From: Paenibacillus uliginis N3/975
GTDB taxonomy: Bacteria; Bacillota; Bacilli; Paenibacillales; Paenibacillaceae
Direction: 5' to 3'
Length of the DNA stretch: 64,000 bases
NCBI RefSeq assembly: GCF_900177425.1
Contig: NZ_LT840184.1
Coordinates: 5,825,787 to 5,889,786, forward strand
Under the pieces are notes generated by a model. It was not told the origin of the DNA, searched no databases, and was given only the letters and a program-made list of their open reading frames with translations. Below, piece after piece: positions 1 through 8,227 of the stretch. Position numbers and translations under genes: made by a program. The first letter of the stretch is position 1; every line of letters begins with the position of its first letter.

Positions 1-1822
1 CATTCGCTCTTGTAATCAGGCAATGGCTTGCACCGGAAATGGGCTTTATCGTCGCCTCCACAACCATATCGCCAGCATAATAATTGCCGGAGTAAGAGGA
101 GCAATCGCCATCCGCCGTGCAGTGCAGCGTGCCGCCGGCAAGCTCCCACTTGCCCCTGTGATGGGAGAACGGTGTGATCGAAGCGAACTCCTTCACCTGC
201 TTAGCAAAATCGATCGTGTAGTCCGCCGTACCAGTAATGCAGAATTGCCCGATGAACAGGCTGCCTAAGGCGCGGTTCAGGAGCGGCGAACGGCTCTCCA
301 ATATCCAGCCGATCTCGTCGATCATAGCACCCTCCGTATCCGGAAGGTCGAAGATGATGTCATTCCATTGGCCGCCCACCGGTGTGATGGTCACCAGCCG
401 TAAGTCCTCCCGAGTATGCGTATTCCGCACATACGGCGTCAACGTAATCGGCTCGCCTTCCCACTGATCCACATAGATTTTGGCGGATACCGTCTGGCTG
501 CTATATGCCATCGGTGCAAAGGTAGGCTTGTATTTTTCGTCATTAAATTCTTCACGTCGGTAAAAGGGCTTATAGTATATTTTGCTGTTGTCGCCCTCAA
601 CCAGTCTGTCAAAGACGACCTCCAGCGAGCCTCTTCCGTCACATACATGCTTATTAGAATGGCGAACAATAGGTGTCTTGAAGAGATTACTTGTCCGGAA
701 GCCATGTGTTGAGCCCGGCAGATCAAAGTCAAAGTAAATCTCCCCTGGCTTCACCCGCTGAATCAATTCTTCCGGTGCCTTCTCGCCATTTAACCGGTAG
801 CCTAGCAGTGCAAGCTCACGAGCGAAGGTTGGAAAGTCAACGAGATTCAAGTAACCGGACACGCTGGACGCAACGATAAAATCATTAATTGGCTTGCGGT
901 AGTGCTCCGGAATGCCGTCCAGACCGCCGAACACACCGAGGATGGTTCCGACGTTGCCCGCATTGCAATCCGTATCCCAACCGCACATCGATGCGATCTC
1001 CACGGTTCTCGCGAAGTCTCCCTCACCGTACAGCAAGGCCAGTACGCACACGCCAGCATTCGGAATAATGTGGCAGACGCCTGTATATTTATCGTAGCCC
1101 CAATGGTCCTCCAAGTATTGACGGCAAGCGCGGAAGTCGGATGGATTCTCGCGGTGGAAGTTGATGACGGCATGCACGACGCGTGCATATGTAGAGTCTT
1201 CAGGAATCATACGAAGTCCTGCAGCCATGATCTCGTCCATGGAGGACGCATCGAAAGCCTTCGCGATGCAGGCTGCCATGAAGCGGGCGCCATACAAGCC
1301 GTTGCCGTCATGCGAGACACTGGCTGCTTTCTCGGCGTAATCCGCCGCCTTCTCCACCTGACCTGGGAACAAGAGTCCCCATGAATCAATGAAGATCTGG
1401 CCTCCGATCTGTTCCGCCATCTCGGTACCGTTCACTTCAATGGAGCCGGAACGCGGAGCTGGAATCCCTTTTCGCAGATTGACATAAGCCCGATGTTCCG
1501 TGCTTATATCCTCGCCGCCCCACCAGAACATGCCAATGCCTTCACGTGCATAATTGAGCCATGCTCTGCCTACATCCTCCGGCTCAAGCTCACGATCCAC
1601 CGCATCGTCGTATAACGCACGGATAAAAAATACAGGCCCGTTCGCATCATCGTCGGCGGCAAAGGTATTGTATGATTTCACATAATCGCGAATATCGCCA
1701 TACACATCCCGAATACGTTCATAGGTCCAGGCAACAGGCTCGATAGGTGCGCCAAGCCGTATGCCAATGTTCATCCCGATAAATCCCGCGTATACCGTCT
1801 CTACATAATTTTTAGGTATCAT
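1..1822 (-). CDS. ADP-ribosylglycohydrolase family protein with C-terminal extension (3' end outside window)
   Basis: The frame is open from an ATG preceded by GGAGGGAGAGCAA to the left edge, giving 607 codons without a stop. Residues 1 to about 300 fit the ADP-ribosylglycohydrolase family (PF03747): N-terminal GFIGMNIGIRLGAPIEP, a metal-type acidic patch ADDDANGP near residue 57, and GWDTDCNAGNVG near residue 287. This family hydrolyses ADP-ribose linkages or related N-glycosides on a binuclear metal site. After the catalytic part come some 280 residues of beta-rich sequence resembling a concanavalin or LamG-type sugar-binding fold (inferred; family not identified). It is the last visible gene of the operon starting near 8.9 kb and follows a second member of the same family. 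A role on a sugar or nucleoside-like substrate brought in by the adjacent transporter is more likely than protein de-ADP-ribosylation, but is not shown. Confidence 0.8.
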   Translation of the reverse strand, partial: MIPKNYVETVYAGFIGMNIGIRLGAPIEPVAWTYERIRDVYGDIRDYVKSYNTFAADDDANGPVFFIRALYDDAVDRELEPEDVGRAWLNYAREGIGMFWWGGEDISTEHRAYVNLRKGIPAPRSGSIEVNGTEMAEQIGGQIFIDSWGLLFPGQVEKAADYAEKAASVSHDGNGLYGARFMAACIAKAFDASSMDEIMAAGLRMIPEDSTYARVVHAVINFHRENPSDFRACRQYLEDHWGYDKYTGVCHIIPNAGVCVLALLYGEGDFARTVEIASMCGWDTDCNAGNVGTILGVFGGLDGIPEHYRKPINDFIVASSVSGYLNLVDFPTFARELALLGYRLNGEKAPEELIQRVKPGEIYFDFDLPGSTHGFRTSNLFKTPIVRHSNKHVCDGRGSLEVVFDRLVEGDNSKIYYKPFYRREEFNDEKYKPTFAPMAYSSQTVSAKIYVDQWEGEPITLTPYVRNTHTREDLRLVTITPVGGQWNDIIFDLPDTEGAMIDEIGWILESRSPLLNRALGSLFIGQFCITGTADYTIDFAKQVKEFASITPFSHHRGKWELAGGTLHCTADGDCSSYSGNYYAGDMVVEATIKPISGASHCLITRAN

Positions 1823-1852
1823 TTGCTCTCCCTCCTAGCCTCACAAGCTTGT

Positions 1853-1903
1853 CATCACTACGAATGCGGATCATACCTATGATTCCGCCTTCTCCGTTGA
1901 AGT
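1853..1903. repeat. Short copy of a dispersed palindromic repeat
   Basis: Between the two ADP-ribosylglycohydrolase genes lies a 51-bp version of the element found in full at 57.48-57.62 kb. Its left end (CATCACTACGAATGCGGA) and right end (TTCCGCCTTCTCCGTTGAAG) match both termini of the long copy. The middle is deleted, leaving a hairpin GCGGATCAT / ATGATTCCGC with a four-base loop. It may stabilise mRNA or attenuate transcription between the genes (inference). Confidence 0.75.
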
Positions 1904-1928
1904 TCATGATTCTTTTGCTCATGTAATA

Positions 1929-3089
1929 TTAGCTCGAGATCATGCTCAATCTCGCTTCATTAATCCGAAGATCATCCTCAATAATCTTGGCAGCAACCTC
2001 GCTAAACCGGTCGGCGATCGTGCACAAGTCGAGTCGATTAACCTTATTCAGCTGCTCAATATCCTCCTTATGAATGACCTCTGAGCCGTACATGGCACCA
2101 AGGATGACACCGATCATGACCCCGATGGAGTCCGTGTCCCGTCCGGAATTGACGCCGTCCAGAATCGAACGGTAATATTCCCCTTCGTTTAGGACCATAA
2201 AGGCAAGTGCCATCGGCAGCTCCTCAATCGACCATAGGCGGCTTGGTGTGTAATGATGGCTTGGAATGCCGACCTTGTCGATATGACGGCTAACATCATC
2301 GCCCATCGGAGAATATTTCATCATAATCGACTGAAACACATTGATTACTTTGTCCATATCATCCCGTTCCTGCCGCAGTTTGCGGGCCGCTTCCGTCAGC
2401 TCGTGAATGGCTGCTTTTGTCCCGTCTTTTGCTAGGCTGATCGCGGTATCAACAATGTCATCCACCGTCACACCAAGCTCAAAAGCTTTGGCAACGCAAG
2501 CTGCCAGGACCCCTGCCGCCTCCAGCCCGTAGCTGCTCTGATGACCCATCGCGAACAGAATCGCTTCGTCATAAGCAGCCTTGGGATGGCCTGCATTAAC
2601 AATCCCAATCGGGGCGATGTACATCGCCGCCCCGCAGTTTACCATATTCCCGATGCCGCCTTCTCTCGGGTCGCAGTTCGCAAGCACATGGCGCATGAAG
2701 ATATATTTTTCAGGGTAGAACAAACGGTCAATAATGAACGTCTCTTGATTCAGTTCGGGTACGAACGTTTTGCGAAAGGCGATCTCTTTTACGAATTCAT
2801 TGCCCATATCATAAGCGTCCAAATGTCTGCCCTCAGTGAGGTACACATTCATAAGTGCAATGGTCATGAGCGTATCGTCCGTGACAATACCGTCGCCTCT
2901 TACCCGGCCGAGCCTCGCGTCTGCATGTAAATCCATCTTGTGCCATCTTGTTATCAGAGACTCCACCCGGCCATATTTTGATTTAATCTCCCCGTACGTT
3001 AGCTTCTCAATCGGTGCTCCCATTGCATCTCCGAGCGCGGTAGAGATCACCACGCCCCTTACCCGGTCACGAAACGAAGTCATAGTCAT
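1929..3089 (-). CDS. ADP-ribosylglycohydrolase family protein
   Basis: 386 residues, the normal length for a single-domain PF03747 protein. Family motifs are clear: GDAMGAPIEKL near residue 20, TDDTLMTIAL near 68 and GRDTDSIGVMIG near 315, which supply the acidic ligands of the binuclear metal site. No signal peptide, so cytoplasmic. The start has AAGGAG four bases upstream; an ATG two codons later has better spacing and could be used instead. The gene begins 8 bases after the binding-protein gene stops and is followed by a second family member, so the two hydrolases are cotranscribed with a sugar transporter. In this context it probably cleaves an imported glycoside or nucleoside-like compound (inference). 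Confidence 0.87.
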   Translation of the reverse strand: MTMTSFRDRVRGVVISTALGDAMGAPIEKLTYGEIKSKYGRVESLITRWHKMDLHADARLGRVRGDGIVTDDTLMTIALMNVYLTEGRHLDAYDMGNEFVKEIAFRKTFVPELNQETFIIDRLFYPEKYIFMRHVLANCDPREGGIGNMVNCGAAMYIAPIGIVNAGHPKAAYDEAILFAMGHQSSYGLEAAGVLAACVAKAFELGVTVDDIVDTAISLAKDGTKAAIHELTEAARKLRQERDDMDKVINVFQSIMMKYSPMGDDVSRHIDKVGIPSHHYTPSRLWSIEELPMALAFMVLNEGEYYRSILDGVNSGRDTDSIGVMIGVILGAMYGSEVIHKEDIEQLNKVNRLDLCTIADRFSEVAAKIIEDDLRINEARLSMISS

Positions 3090-3097
3090 TAAGCTCC

Positions 3098-4597
3098 TTA
3101 CTTGATGTTTTCGTTAGCATACTTCGTAATTTCTGCTCCGCCAGCCGCATTCCATGCCTCTACAAATTGATCGAACTGGGACAGATCTTTCTTGCCTGTA
3201 ATAAAGTCCGTTGAATATTCCTTATACAGATTGTTCATCGCATCCCAGTTGGCTGTGAACTGCTCGGGAATGATGAAGTTATTATCTTCCGTATAAAAAT
3301 CGGTCGCCAATTTCAGCGATTCTGTTCCCGGCTCTCCTAGCAGCGGCGTTTTAAGCGGGGTATCCGCCTTCATCTCCGTCGGTTCCCAGAAACGTGCATA
3401 CCATTCGCTATAATATTTCTCATTCAGTTCAATCTTGCCATCGGCAACAGTGTAATGTTCATTCTCGAAACCGAGTCGATCCAGCATTTGCCCCTTCGGA
3501 CTTGCCAGATAATCAAAGACCTTGAAAGCAACATCTTTATGCGGCGACTGTGTAGAAATAGCAAGCCCTCGTGATTCCTTCGTAACGTCGGTTGCGCCAA
3601 ATCCTTGGGCTTCACCCTTAGCAGGCGGCAGCACGATCAGATTTGCATCATCCCCGCCCAGTTCCTGCATTCTGCCATTGTATAAATCAATGATTTTACC
3701 AGCTGTACCCGTAATAACAGCTGCATCACCTTTATAGAAGGCATCTTCCTTCGTATCCCACTGCTTTGTAATAAACTGCGGGTCAAGCAATCCTTCCTTG
3801 TAAAGCTTGTTATAGAAGGTCAGCTTTTCCTTCTCTTTTTGAGATACTTTAGAGTATTCATAAGTTCCGTCATCCTTCTTCAGCCAAGTCGTATCAAGAC
3901 CGAAGGCGGTATTAAAAATAAAGTTGATCTCCGTAATATCTCCCGCTGCTGTCAGGGCATAGCTCGGCTTTCCTTTTCCCGGCTTCTTCTCCACCAATTC
4001 CTTAAAGAAGGCGTAATAGTTGTCTACAGTCGGGTCATCCATTAGCGCTTTGGAGCTTTCCATCGAATTAAACCAATCAGCACGGACGACCGGAGTTTTC
4101 GGAGCAAGCGGCTTAATCCACAGCAAGTACGGATAACTCTCCATCCGCGTTATGTTGTGCGGCTCAATGATGTCTTTAATGTAAGTTGAACTTTCAATGT
4201 ACGGAGTCAAATCCTCCAGCAGCCCTTGATCAGAGATTTGTTGGTCACCGCCCTGGAAGTAAATAATATCCGGAATGGTGCCGCCAAGCAGAAGGAGGTT
4301 CAAGTTCTCTGCATAACTACCTTGTGCCAAATCTACAAGCTCAAACTTCACGTTTAATCCTTCGTCTTCCGCAAGTGATTTCTCCAGTGTTTCAAAGAAT
4401 TTAACGGAGACAGGGTTCACCGTTCCTTCATCCTTGTACACGATCTTCAATGTAACCGGATCACTGTTTACCTCAGGTTTGGTACTCCCAGGCTCTGGCT
4501 GACTCGCACCTGGCGAGGTCGATTTCGATGTACATGCAGACATGACCATAACCAGCATGGCAACGATTAATAACAGGCTTACCTTTTTCATGTTCAT
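3098..4597 (-). CDS. Extracellular sugar-binding lipoprotein of an ABC importer
   Basis: 499 residues with a lipoprotein signal peptide and lipobox VMSAC (Cys22), then a Ser/Pro/Thr-rich linker and a type-1 solute-binding domain of the LipO/YtcQ group. It would be anchored outside the membrane and deliver an oligosaccharide or sugar derivative to the two permeases encoded just upstream. GGGGAG lies four bases before the first ATG and ten before a second ATG (MKKVSLL); the second may be the true start. The substrate cannot be read from sequence; the operon context (AtuA-like, DUF4387, ADP-ribosylglycohydrolases) suggests an unusual one. Confidence 0.9.
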   Translation of the reverse strand: MNMKKVSLLLIVAMLVMVMSACTSKSTSPGASQPEPGSTKPEVNSDPVTLKIVYKDEGTVNPVSVKFFETLEKSLAEDEGLNVKFELVDLAQGSYAENLNLLLLGGTIPDIIYFQGGDQQISDQGLLEDLTPYIESSTYIKDIIEPHNITRMESYPYLLWIKPLAPKTPVVRADWFNSMESSKALMDDPTVDNYYAFFKELVEKKPGKGKPSYALTAAGDITEINFIFNTAFGLDTTWLKKDDGTYEYSKVSQKEKEKLTFYNKLYKEGLLDPQFITKQWDTKEDAFYKGDAAVITGTAGKIIDLYNGRMQELGGDDANLIVLPPAKGEAQGFGATDVTKESRGLAISTQSPHKDVAFKVFDYLASPKGQMLDRLGFENEHYTVADGKIELNEKYYSEWYARFWEPTEMKADTPLKTPLLGEPGTESLKLATDFYTEDNNFIIPEQFTANWDAMNNLYKEYSTDFITGKKDLSQFDQFVEAWNAAGGAEITKYANENIK

Positions 4598-4655
4598 TTT
4601 TCTCCCCTTTTTTGAATTTGAACATCATAGCTGCCACTAAGCTGCCCTTCCCCGT

Positions 4656-5528
4656 TTAATCCTTGACCCCTCCTTCCAGTTCACCTTTAGCGTAGTATTT
4701 CAAAATGAAAGGATATAGGAATAGCAGCGGCACAATCGCAATCATAATCGTACCTGCCTGCAGGGAAGCAAAATCAAAGTTAATCGCGCTGTCAAACATA
4801 TTCTGGTTTCCAATCAATGAGGTATTGTCCTTACGAACAACAAACTGTCTCAAGACAACCTGCAGCGGCCATTTGCTTGGGTCTGAAATGTAGAGGGTTG
4901 CTCTGAAATATTCATTCCAGTGATACACTCCATAGAACAATCCCAATGTCGCGAGCCCTGGCTTCGACAGCGGCAGGATAATCTGGCTGTACAATCGGAA
5001 ATGACCTGCGCCATCGATTCGGGAGGCCTCCAGGATTTCCTCCGGAATATCCTGAATGAACCGCATTAGAATAAAGAGATAATACACATTGATGGCTTTA
5101 TACAGTATCAGTGAAGTAAGCGTGTTCATAAGTCCGAGATCCTTGACCAGCAGGTACTCGGGAATCATCCCTGGCTCGAACACCATAATGACGATGAGAA
5201 AAAACAACACTACTTTTTTACCAATAAATTCGGTTCTAGCCAGCACGTAGGCTGCCATGGAGGTAAGTAGCAGATTTAGAAACGTACCTGCGACGGTAAT
5301 CCAGACCGAGTTCAGAATACTTCCCGTGATCATTGGATTGGATAATAAAAGTTGATAGTTGATCGTTGAGAACCCTTTAGGAATGAGATCCAGTCCGCTC
5401 ATCAGATGGACCTTGCCTGGATCTGTCAGAGACAGCGCCAGCAGATTCAGGAGAGGAACCAGTACCATGAGTGTGAACACAAATAGCATCAGATATATGA
5501 CAATTTTAGAAAACTCCAGCCGTCTCAT
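4656..5528 (-). CDS. Carbohydrate ABC transporter permease, YtcP type
   Basis: 290 residues with about six membrane helices and the cytoplasmic EAA loop (EASRIDGAGHFRLYSQIILP, near residue 185) that contacts the ATPase. It belongs to the MalG-like half of CUT1 importers, LplC/YtcP subgroup. It starts 14 bases after the LplB-type gene with GGAGGGATTTACG before its ATG. The pair forms the membrane channel for the lipoprotein encoded downstream. No ATPase gene is present, so a shared MsmX-type ATPase is expected from elsewhere (established pattern in Bacilli, inferred here). Confidence 0.92.
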   Translation of the reverse strand: MRRLEFSKIVIYLMLFVFTLMVLVPLLNLLALSLTDPGKVHLMSGLDLIPKGFSTINYQLLLSNPMITGSILNSVWITVAGTFLNLLLTSMAAYVLARTEFIGKKVVLFFLIVIMVFEPGMIPEYLLVKDLGLMNTLTSLILYKAINVYYLFILMRFIQDIPEEILEASRIDGAGHFRLYSQIILPLSKPGLATLGLFYGVYHWNEYFRATLYISDPSKWPLQVVLRQFVVRKDNTSLIGNQNMFDSAINFDFASLQAGTIMIAIVPLLFLYPFILKYYAKGELEGGVKD

Positions 5529-5542
5529 CGTAAATCCCTCCT

Positions 5543-6436
5543 TTACCAGACACCCTTACCCGAGATGCGTTTCGATATAAAATGCGTACCCAGGATAAGA
5601 ACGATACCGATAACGCCCTTAAACAAGCTAGCTGCAGTGGCGTAAGCAAACTGTCCGTTTCCGATACCAATTCGGTAAACATAGGTGTCCAGAATGTCCA
5701 CCACACTAATGATAGAATTGTTCATAAAGTTAAATACCTGATCGAAACCAGCATTCATGAAGAAGCCAAGATTCAGAATGAAGACGGTTACAACTGTGCT
5801 GTATAAATGAGGAAGCGTAATGTATCTCATCTGCTTCAGCCGGGTAGCACCGTCAATCCTGGCTGCTTCATACAATCCTGGGCTGATCTTCATAATAGCT
5901 GCTAAATAAATGATGGAATCCCAGCCAGCACTCCGCCAAATTTCTGAGAAAACGAGTACCCAGCGAATATGCTCCTTGCTAGTCATGTAATCAACCGAAG
6001 GCAGTTGAAAAAAATTCGCAATCAGATTGACTCCGCCGTCGGCAGGATTCAAGAGGCTGATCCAGATCCCTGCAATAACGACCCAAGATAGAAAATGCGG
6101 CAAATAAACAACGGATTGCACATATTTGCGGTATCGGGAACTACGCACTTCATTAATCAGCAGCGATAGCATGATGGGGATCGGAAATACAAATATAATT
6201 TTCATCAAACTGATAATGATAGTATTCTCAAGTACGCTGGTGAAAGCGGGTGAGCTAAAGAGCGTCTTGAAGTGTTTCCAGCCAACCCAGACATGGTCAC
6301 CCAGAATACGATAATCCTGAAAAGCGAGCTTCATGCCGTACAGCGGAATAAGGTGAAAGATAAAAAAGTAGAGCAGAGGTAATGACAGCATCGCGTACAA
6401 TACCCAATCCTGTCTCAAGCGTCTTAGCACCTTCAT
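5543..6436 (-). CDS. Carbohydrate ABC transporter permease, LplB type
   Basis: 297 residues, about six membrane helices, with a short positively charged N-terminus (MKVLRRLRQD) typical of LplB/YteP permeases. The EAA loop EAARIDGATRLKQMRYITLP is near residue 190. It starts three bases after the DUF4387 stop with GGGAGGGG as ribosome site, so the transporter is translated as part of the same message as the AtuA-like and DUF4387 genes. That tight junction is the main reason to treat the enzymes and importer as one system. Confidence 0.92.
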   Translation of the reverse strand: MKVLRRLRQDWVLYAMLSLPLLYFFIFHLIPLYGMKLAFQDYRILGDHVWVGWKHFKTLFSSPAFTSVLENTIIISLMKIIFVFPIPIMLSLLINEVRSSRYRKYVQSVVYLPHFLSWVVIAGIWISLLNPADGGVNLIANFFQLPSVDYMTSKEHIRWVLVFSEIWRSAGWDSIIYLAAIMKISPGLYEAARIDGATRLKQMRYITLPHLYSTVVTVFILNLGFFMNAGFDQVFNFMNNSIISVVDILDTYVYRIGIGNGQFAYATAASLFKGVIGIVLILGTHFISKRISGKGVW

Positions 6437-6439
6437 AGA

Positions 6440-6766
6440 CTACCCCTCCCCCGAATGATCGATGGTCAGCTTCATGAGAGGAGCATGCTGCTGGGCTCCA
6501 TACACATCACGGTCGCCGACGTTGCCGGACGAAATGTCCCGCGAAATGGTAATCTTGAAACCGAGCGCCTGGTCGAAGAATACCAGGTGATGAATCTGCT
6601 CCTCCTTGATCTGATACAATTCACATATCGTTCGTTTGGTAATACAGCCGGATTGTTTCACTTTGTCATACTGCTCTTTGGAATCAAACAGCACGTCTAA
6701 TGTAATTTCGAAGGGGCCGGAGTTTTTACTTCGCAGCACCTTCGCCAGGTCGCCGAGTTGAGTCAC
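6440..6766 (-). CDS. DUF4387 family protein
   Basis: 108 residues, matching the usual length of the DUF4387 family, whose biochemical role is unknown to me. Visible features are N-terminal LAKVLRSKNSGPFEITLDVL and central ISRDISSGNVGDRDVYGAQQ. The start is GTG, decided by AAGGAGG eight bases upstream; no in-frame ATG is near. It follows the AtuA-like gene by 13 bases. DUF4387 proteins are commonly paired with DUF1446/AtuA proteins, sometimes as a fused C-terminal domain, so it is probably a small partner subunit of that protein (inference from the pairing). Confidence 0.82.
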   Translation of the reverse strand: MTQLGDLAKVLRSKNSGPFEITLDVLFDSKEQYDKVKQSGCITKRTICELYQIKEEQIHHLVFFDQALGFKITISRDISSGNVGDRDVYGAQQHAPLMKLTIDHSGEG

Positions 6767-6779
6767 AATTTGATCCTCC

Positions 6780-8129
6780 TTATCGATGCTCTATCCGAAA
6801 AGCATTATTTTTCATTTCCATCAGGTGATACACGGAGAATTCATAGACAGGGCCGAACTCGATATCGCTTGGTGCGAATGGGAACGCCAGATTGCCAGCC
6901 GTTGATTTACGGCCCTCGTATCCGTAATGAAGGAAGGTGGAGCGGACCGTCGCGCAGATGCTGTTCGCAAGTTCCTGTGTCTTAGCAACCACTTCAAACA
7001 TAACGCCTATTTCGTGCCCATTGAACGATTCAGGCTCCTTGTTACCTAGAACACCATTCATGCCGTAGTTATAAAATTGAATTTGGTAATCCGACTCCGG
7101 AATTTCACCGTAGTACTCCCTCGCCTGGTTTCGGACATAGTCCTCGACCTCAGCGAGCTTCCCGATCAGGATCGGGTCCCGGATGCCCGCTACGACGAAG
7201 GTGCGGTAAGCCACGCGCCGCGCCCCTTCCAGCTTGATATAATACTTCGCCGCTGGCAGAAACCGGCTGCCCGTTACACGGACCACACCTTTCTCGATTT
7301 CCTCAAAGCGGCAGTTCTCGAGATCAAGTGTGAAGCCTGGACCGTGAAGAATATATGGGTGCTCCTTCTCATAGAAGGTATGGGCAGCAACACTGGTCGG
7401 GCTGCATGTTCGGTCAGGGTTAAGTGATTGAACGGTAAAAGAATCATCGCTAATCGTCCCCAGTATGCTGTCCTTGGTTGTTCCAGGTTCCGCGCAAAGC
7501 GCGCCGCATTCCAATATTTTGCCCAGATGATAGGAGAGACCGGGATCTTTGCCATGATAAATGCCGATCGCTGCAAATGGCGACGGATCATAAGCACGGC
7601 CGCAGACGATAATCTCCCCTCCATCTTTAAGCGCTTCCACAATCGGCTCATGTCCCATCTGTGCAACGATACTGTTGGTCGTATCAATGTGCTCGGTTGT
7701 AAGCGGAGGAATATTCGGACTCAGGGCTTGAATACGTCCTTCCTCATTCGCCTGCTTGATTTCCTCTTGAGTAAAGTCCGCCCATATAACGGACACTTTC
7801 GCTTTCAATTCACGCTCTTTCAAGATTTCATCAATGATATCAAGCGTCCAGTTCACATGTGTCCGTGCTCCCGATCCCCCTGCAGAACCGATAATGATCG
7901 GGATCTTGCGGGCCAATCCGTTCGGGATAATAATGTCCAAATCCTTCTTGACCGCACGCTTGCTGACGATGGATACACCTGCGCCCAGTTTGTGCGGCCC
8001 CCCGTCCGTGGAGCCTGCATCCACCACGATTCCGTGCAGCTCATATCCCATTCCGTTCCTAAAGGACTGCTCTGGAAATCCGTATCCCAGCATGCCGCAA
8101 GGCGATAAAATTCGAATGTCTGTGTTCAT
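6780..8129 (-). CDS. AtuA-like (DUF1446) protein
   Basis: 449 residues from an ATG preceded by AGAGGGATTGC; an upstream in-frame ATG (MNTLAKRDC) lacks a comparable site. It matches the acyclic terpene utilisation AtuA family (PF07287): ILSPCGMLGYG at the N-terminus, glycine-rich IIGSAGGSGARTHVNW near residue 80, and a conserved GGEIIVCGRAYDPSPFA stretch near 165. The founding member belongs to the citronellol/geraniol pathway of Pseudomonas, but most relatives sit with DUF4387 in clusters for other organic or sugar acids and have no proven reaction. Here it heads the message carrying a sugar importer and lies just downstream of a probable operator. A cytoplasmic enzyme acting on the imported compound is likely; the reaction is unknown. 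Confidence 0.83.
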   Translation of the reverse strand: MNTDIRILSPCGMLGYGFPEQSFRNGMGYELHGIVVDAGSTDGGPHKLGAGVSIVSKRAVKKDLDIIIPNGLARKIPIIIGSAGGSGARTHVNWTLDIIDEILKERELKAKVSVIWADFTQEEIKQANEEGRIQALSPNIPPLTTEHIDTTNSIVAQMGHEPIVEALKDGGEIIVCGRAYDPSPFAAIGIYHGKDPGLSYHLGKILECGALCAEPGTTKDSILGTISDDSFTVQSLNPDRTCSPTSVAAHTFYEKEHPYILHGPGFTLDLENCRFEEIEKGVVRVTGSRFLPAAKYYIKLEGARRVAYRTFVVAGIRDPILIGKLAEVEDYVRNQAREYYGEIPESDYQIQFYNYGMNGVLGNKEPESFNGHEIGVMFEVVAKTQELANSICATVRSTFLHYGYEGRKSTAGNLAFPFAPSDIEFGPVYEFSVYHLMEMKNNAFRIEHR

Positions 8130-8153
8130 GCAATCCCTCTTTGCCAAAGTATT

Positions 8154-8227
8154 CATTCACACCTATTGGATAATTGGATTACCCAATTTAACAGTAAAGG
8201 GTAGAAATTACCCTTTAGGTGTGAATG
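8154..8227. promoter_or_regulatory. Nested inverted repeats between regulator and AtuA-like gene
   Basis: An 11-bp perfect inverted repeat (CATTCACACCT and AGGTGTGAATG) encloses two further palindromes: the operator at 8172-8188 and a perfect 9-bp stem TAAAGGGTA / TACCCTTTA at 8195-8217 that overlaps the regulator's stop codon. The inner stem could act as a weak terminator or attenuator between the regulator and the downstream genes; no T-run follows it. Confidence 0.6.
8172..8188. promoter_or_regulatory. Probable GntR/FadR-type operator, operon side
   Basis: AATTGGATTACCCAATT is a near-perfect 17-bp palindrome whose core TGG-N5-CCA fits binding sites of FadR-subfamily GntR regulators. A second copy with one base change lies upstream of the regulator gene. 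Adjacent half-site ATTGGATA precedes it. It sits about 45 bases before the start of the AtuA-like gene, where binding could block the operon. Confidence 0.7.

Noticed and set aside
7428..8108. 226-codon open frame on the plus strand
   Set aside because: It lies wholly antisense to the AtuA-like gene, has no ribosome site and no recognisable protein features.
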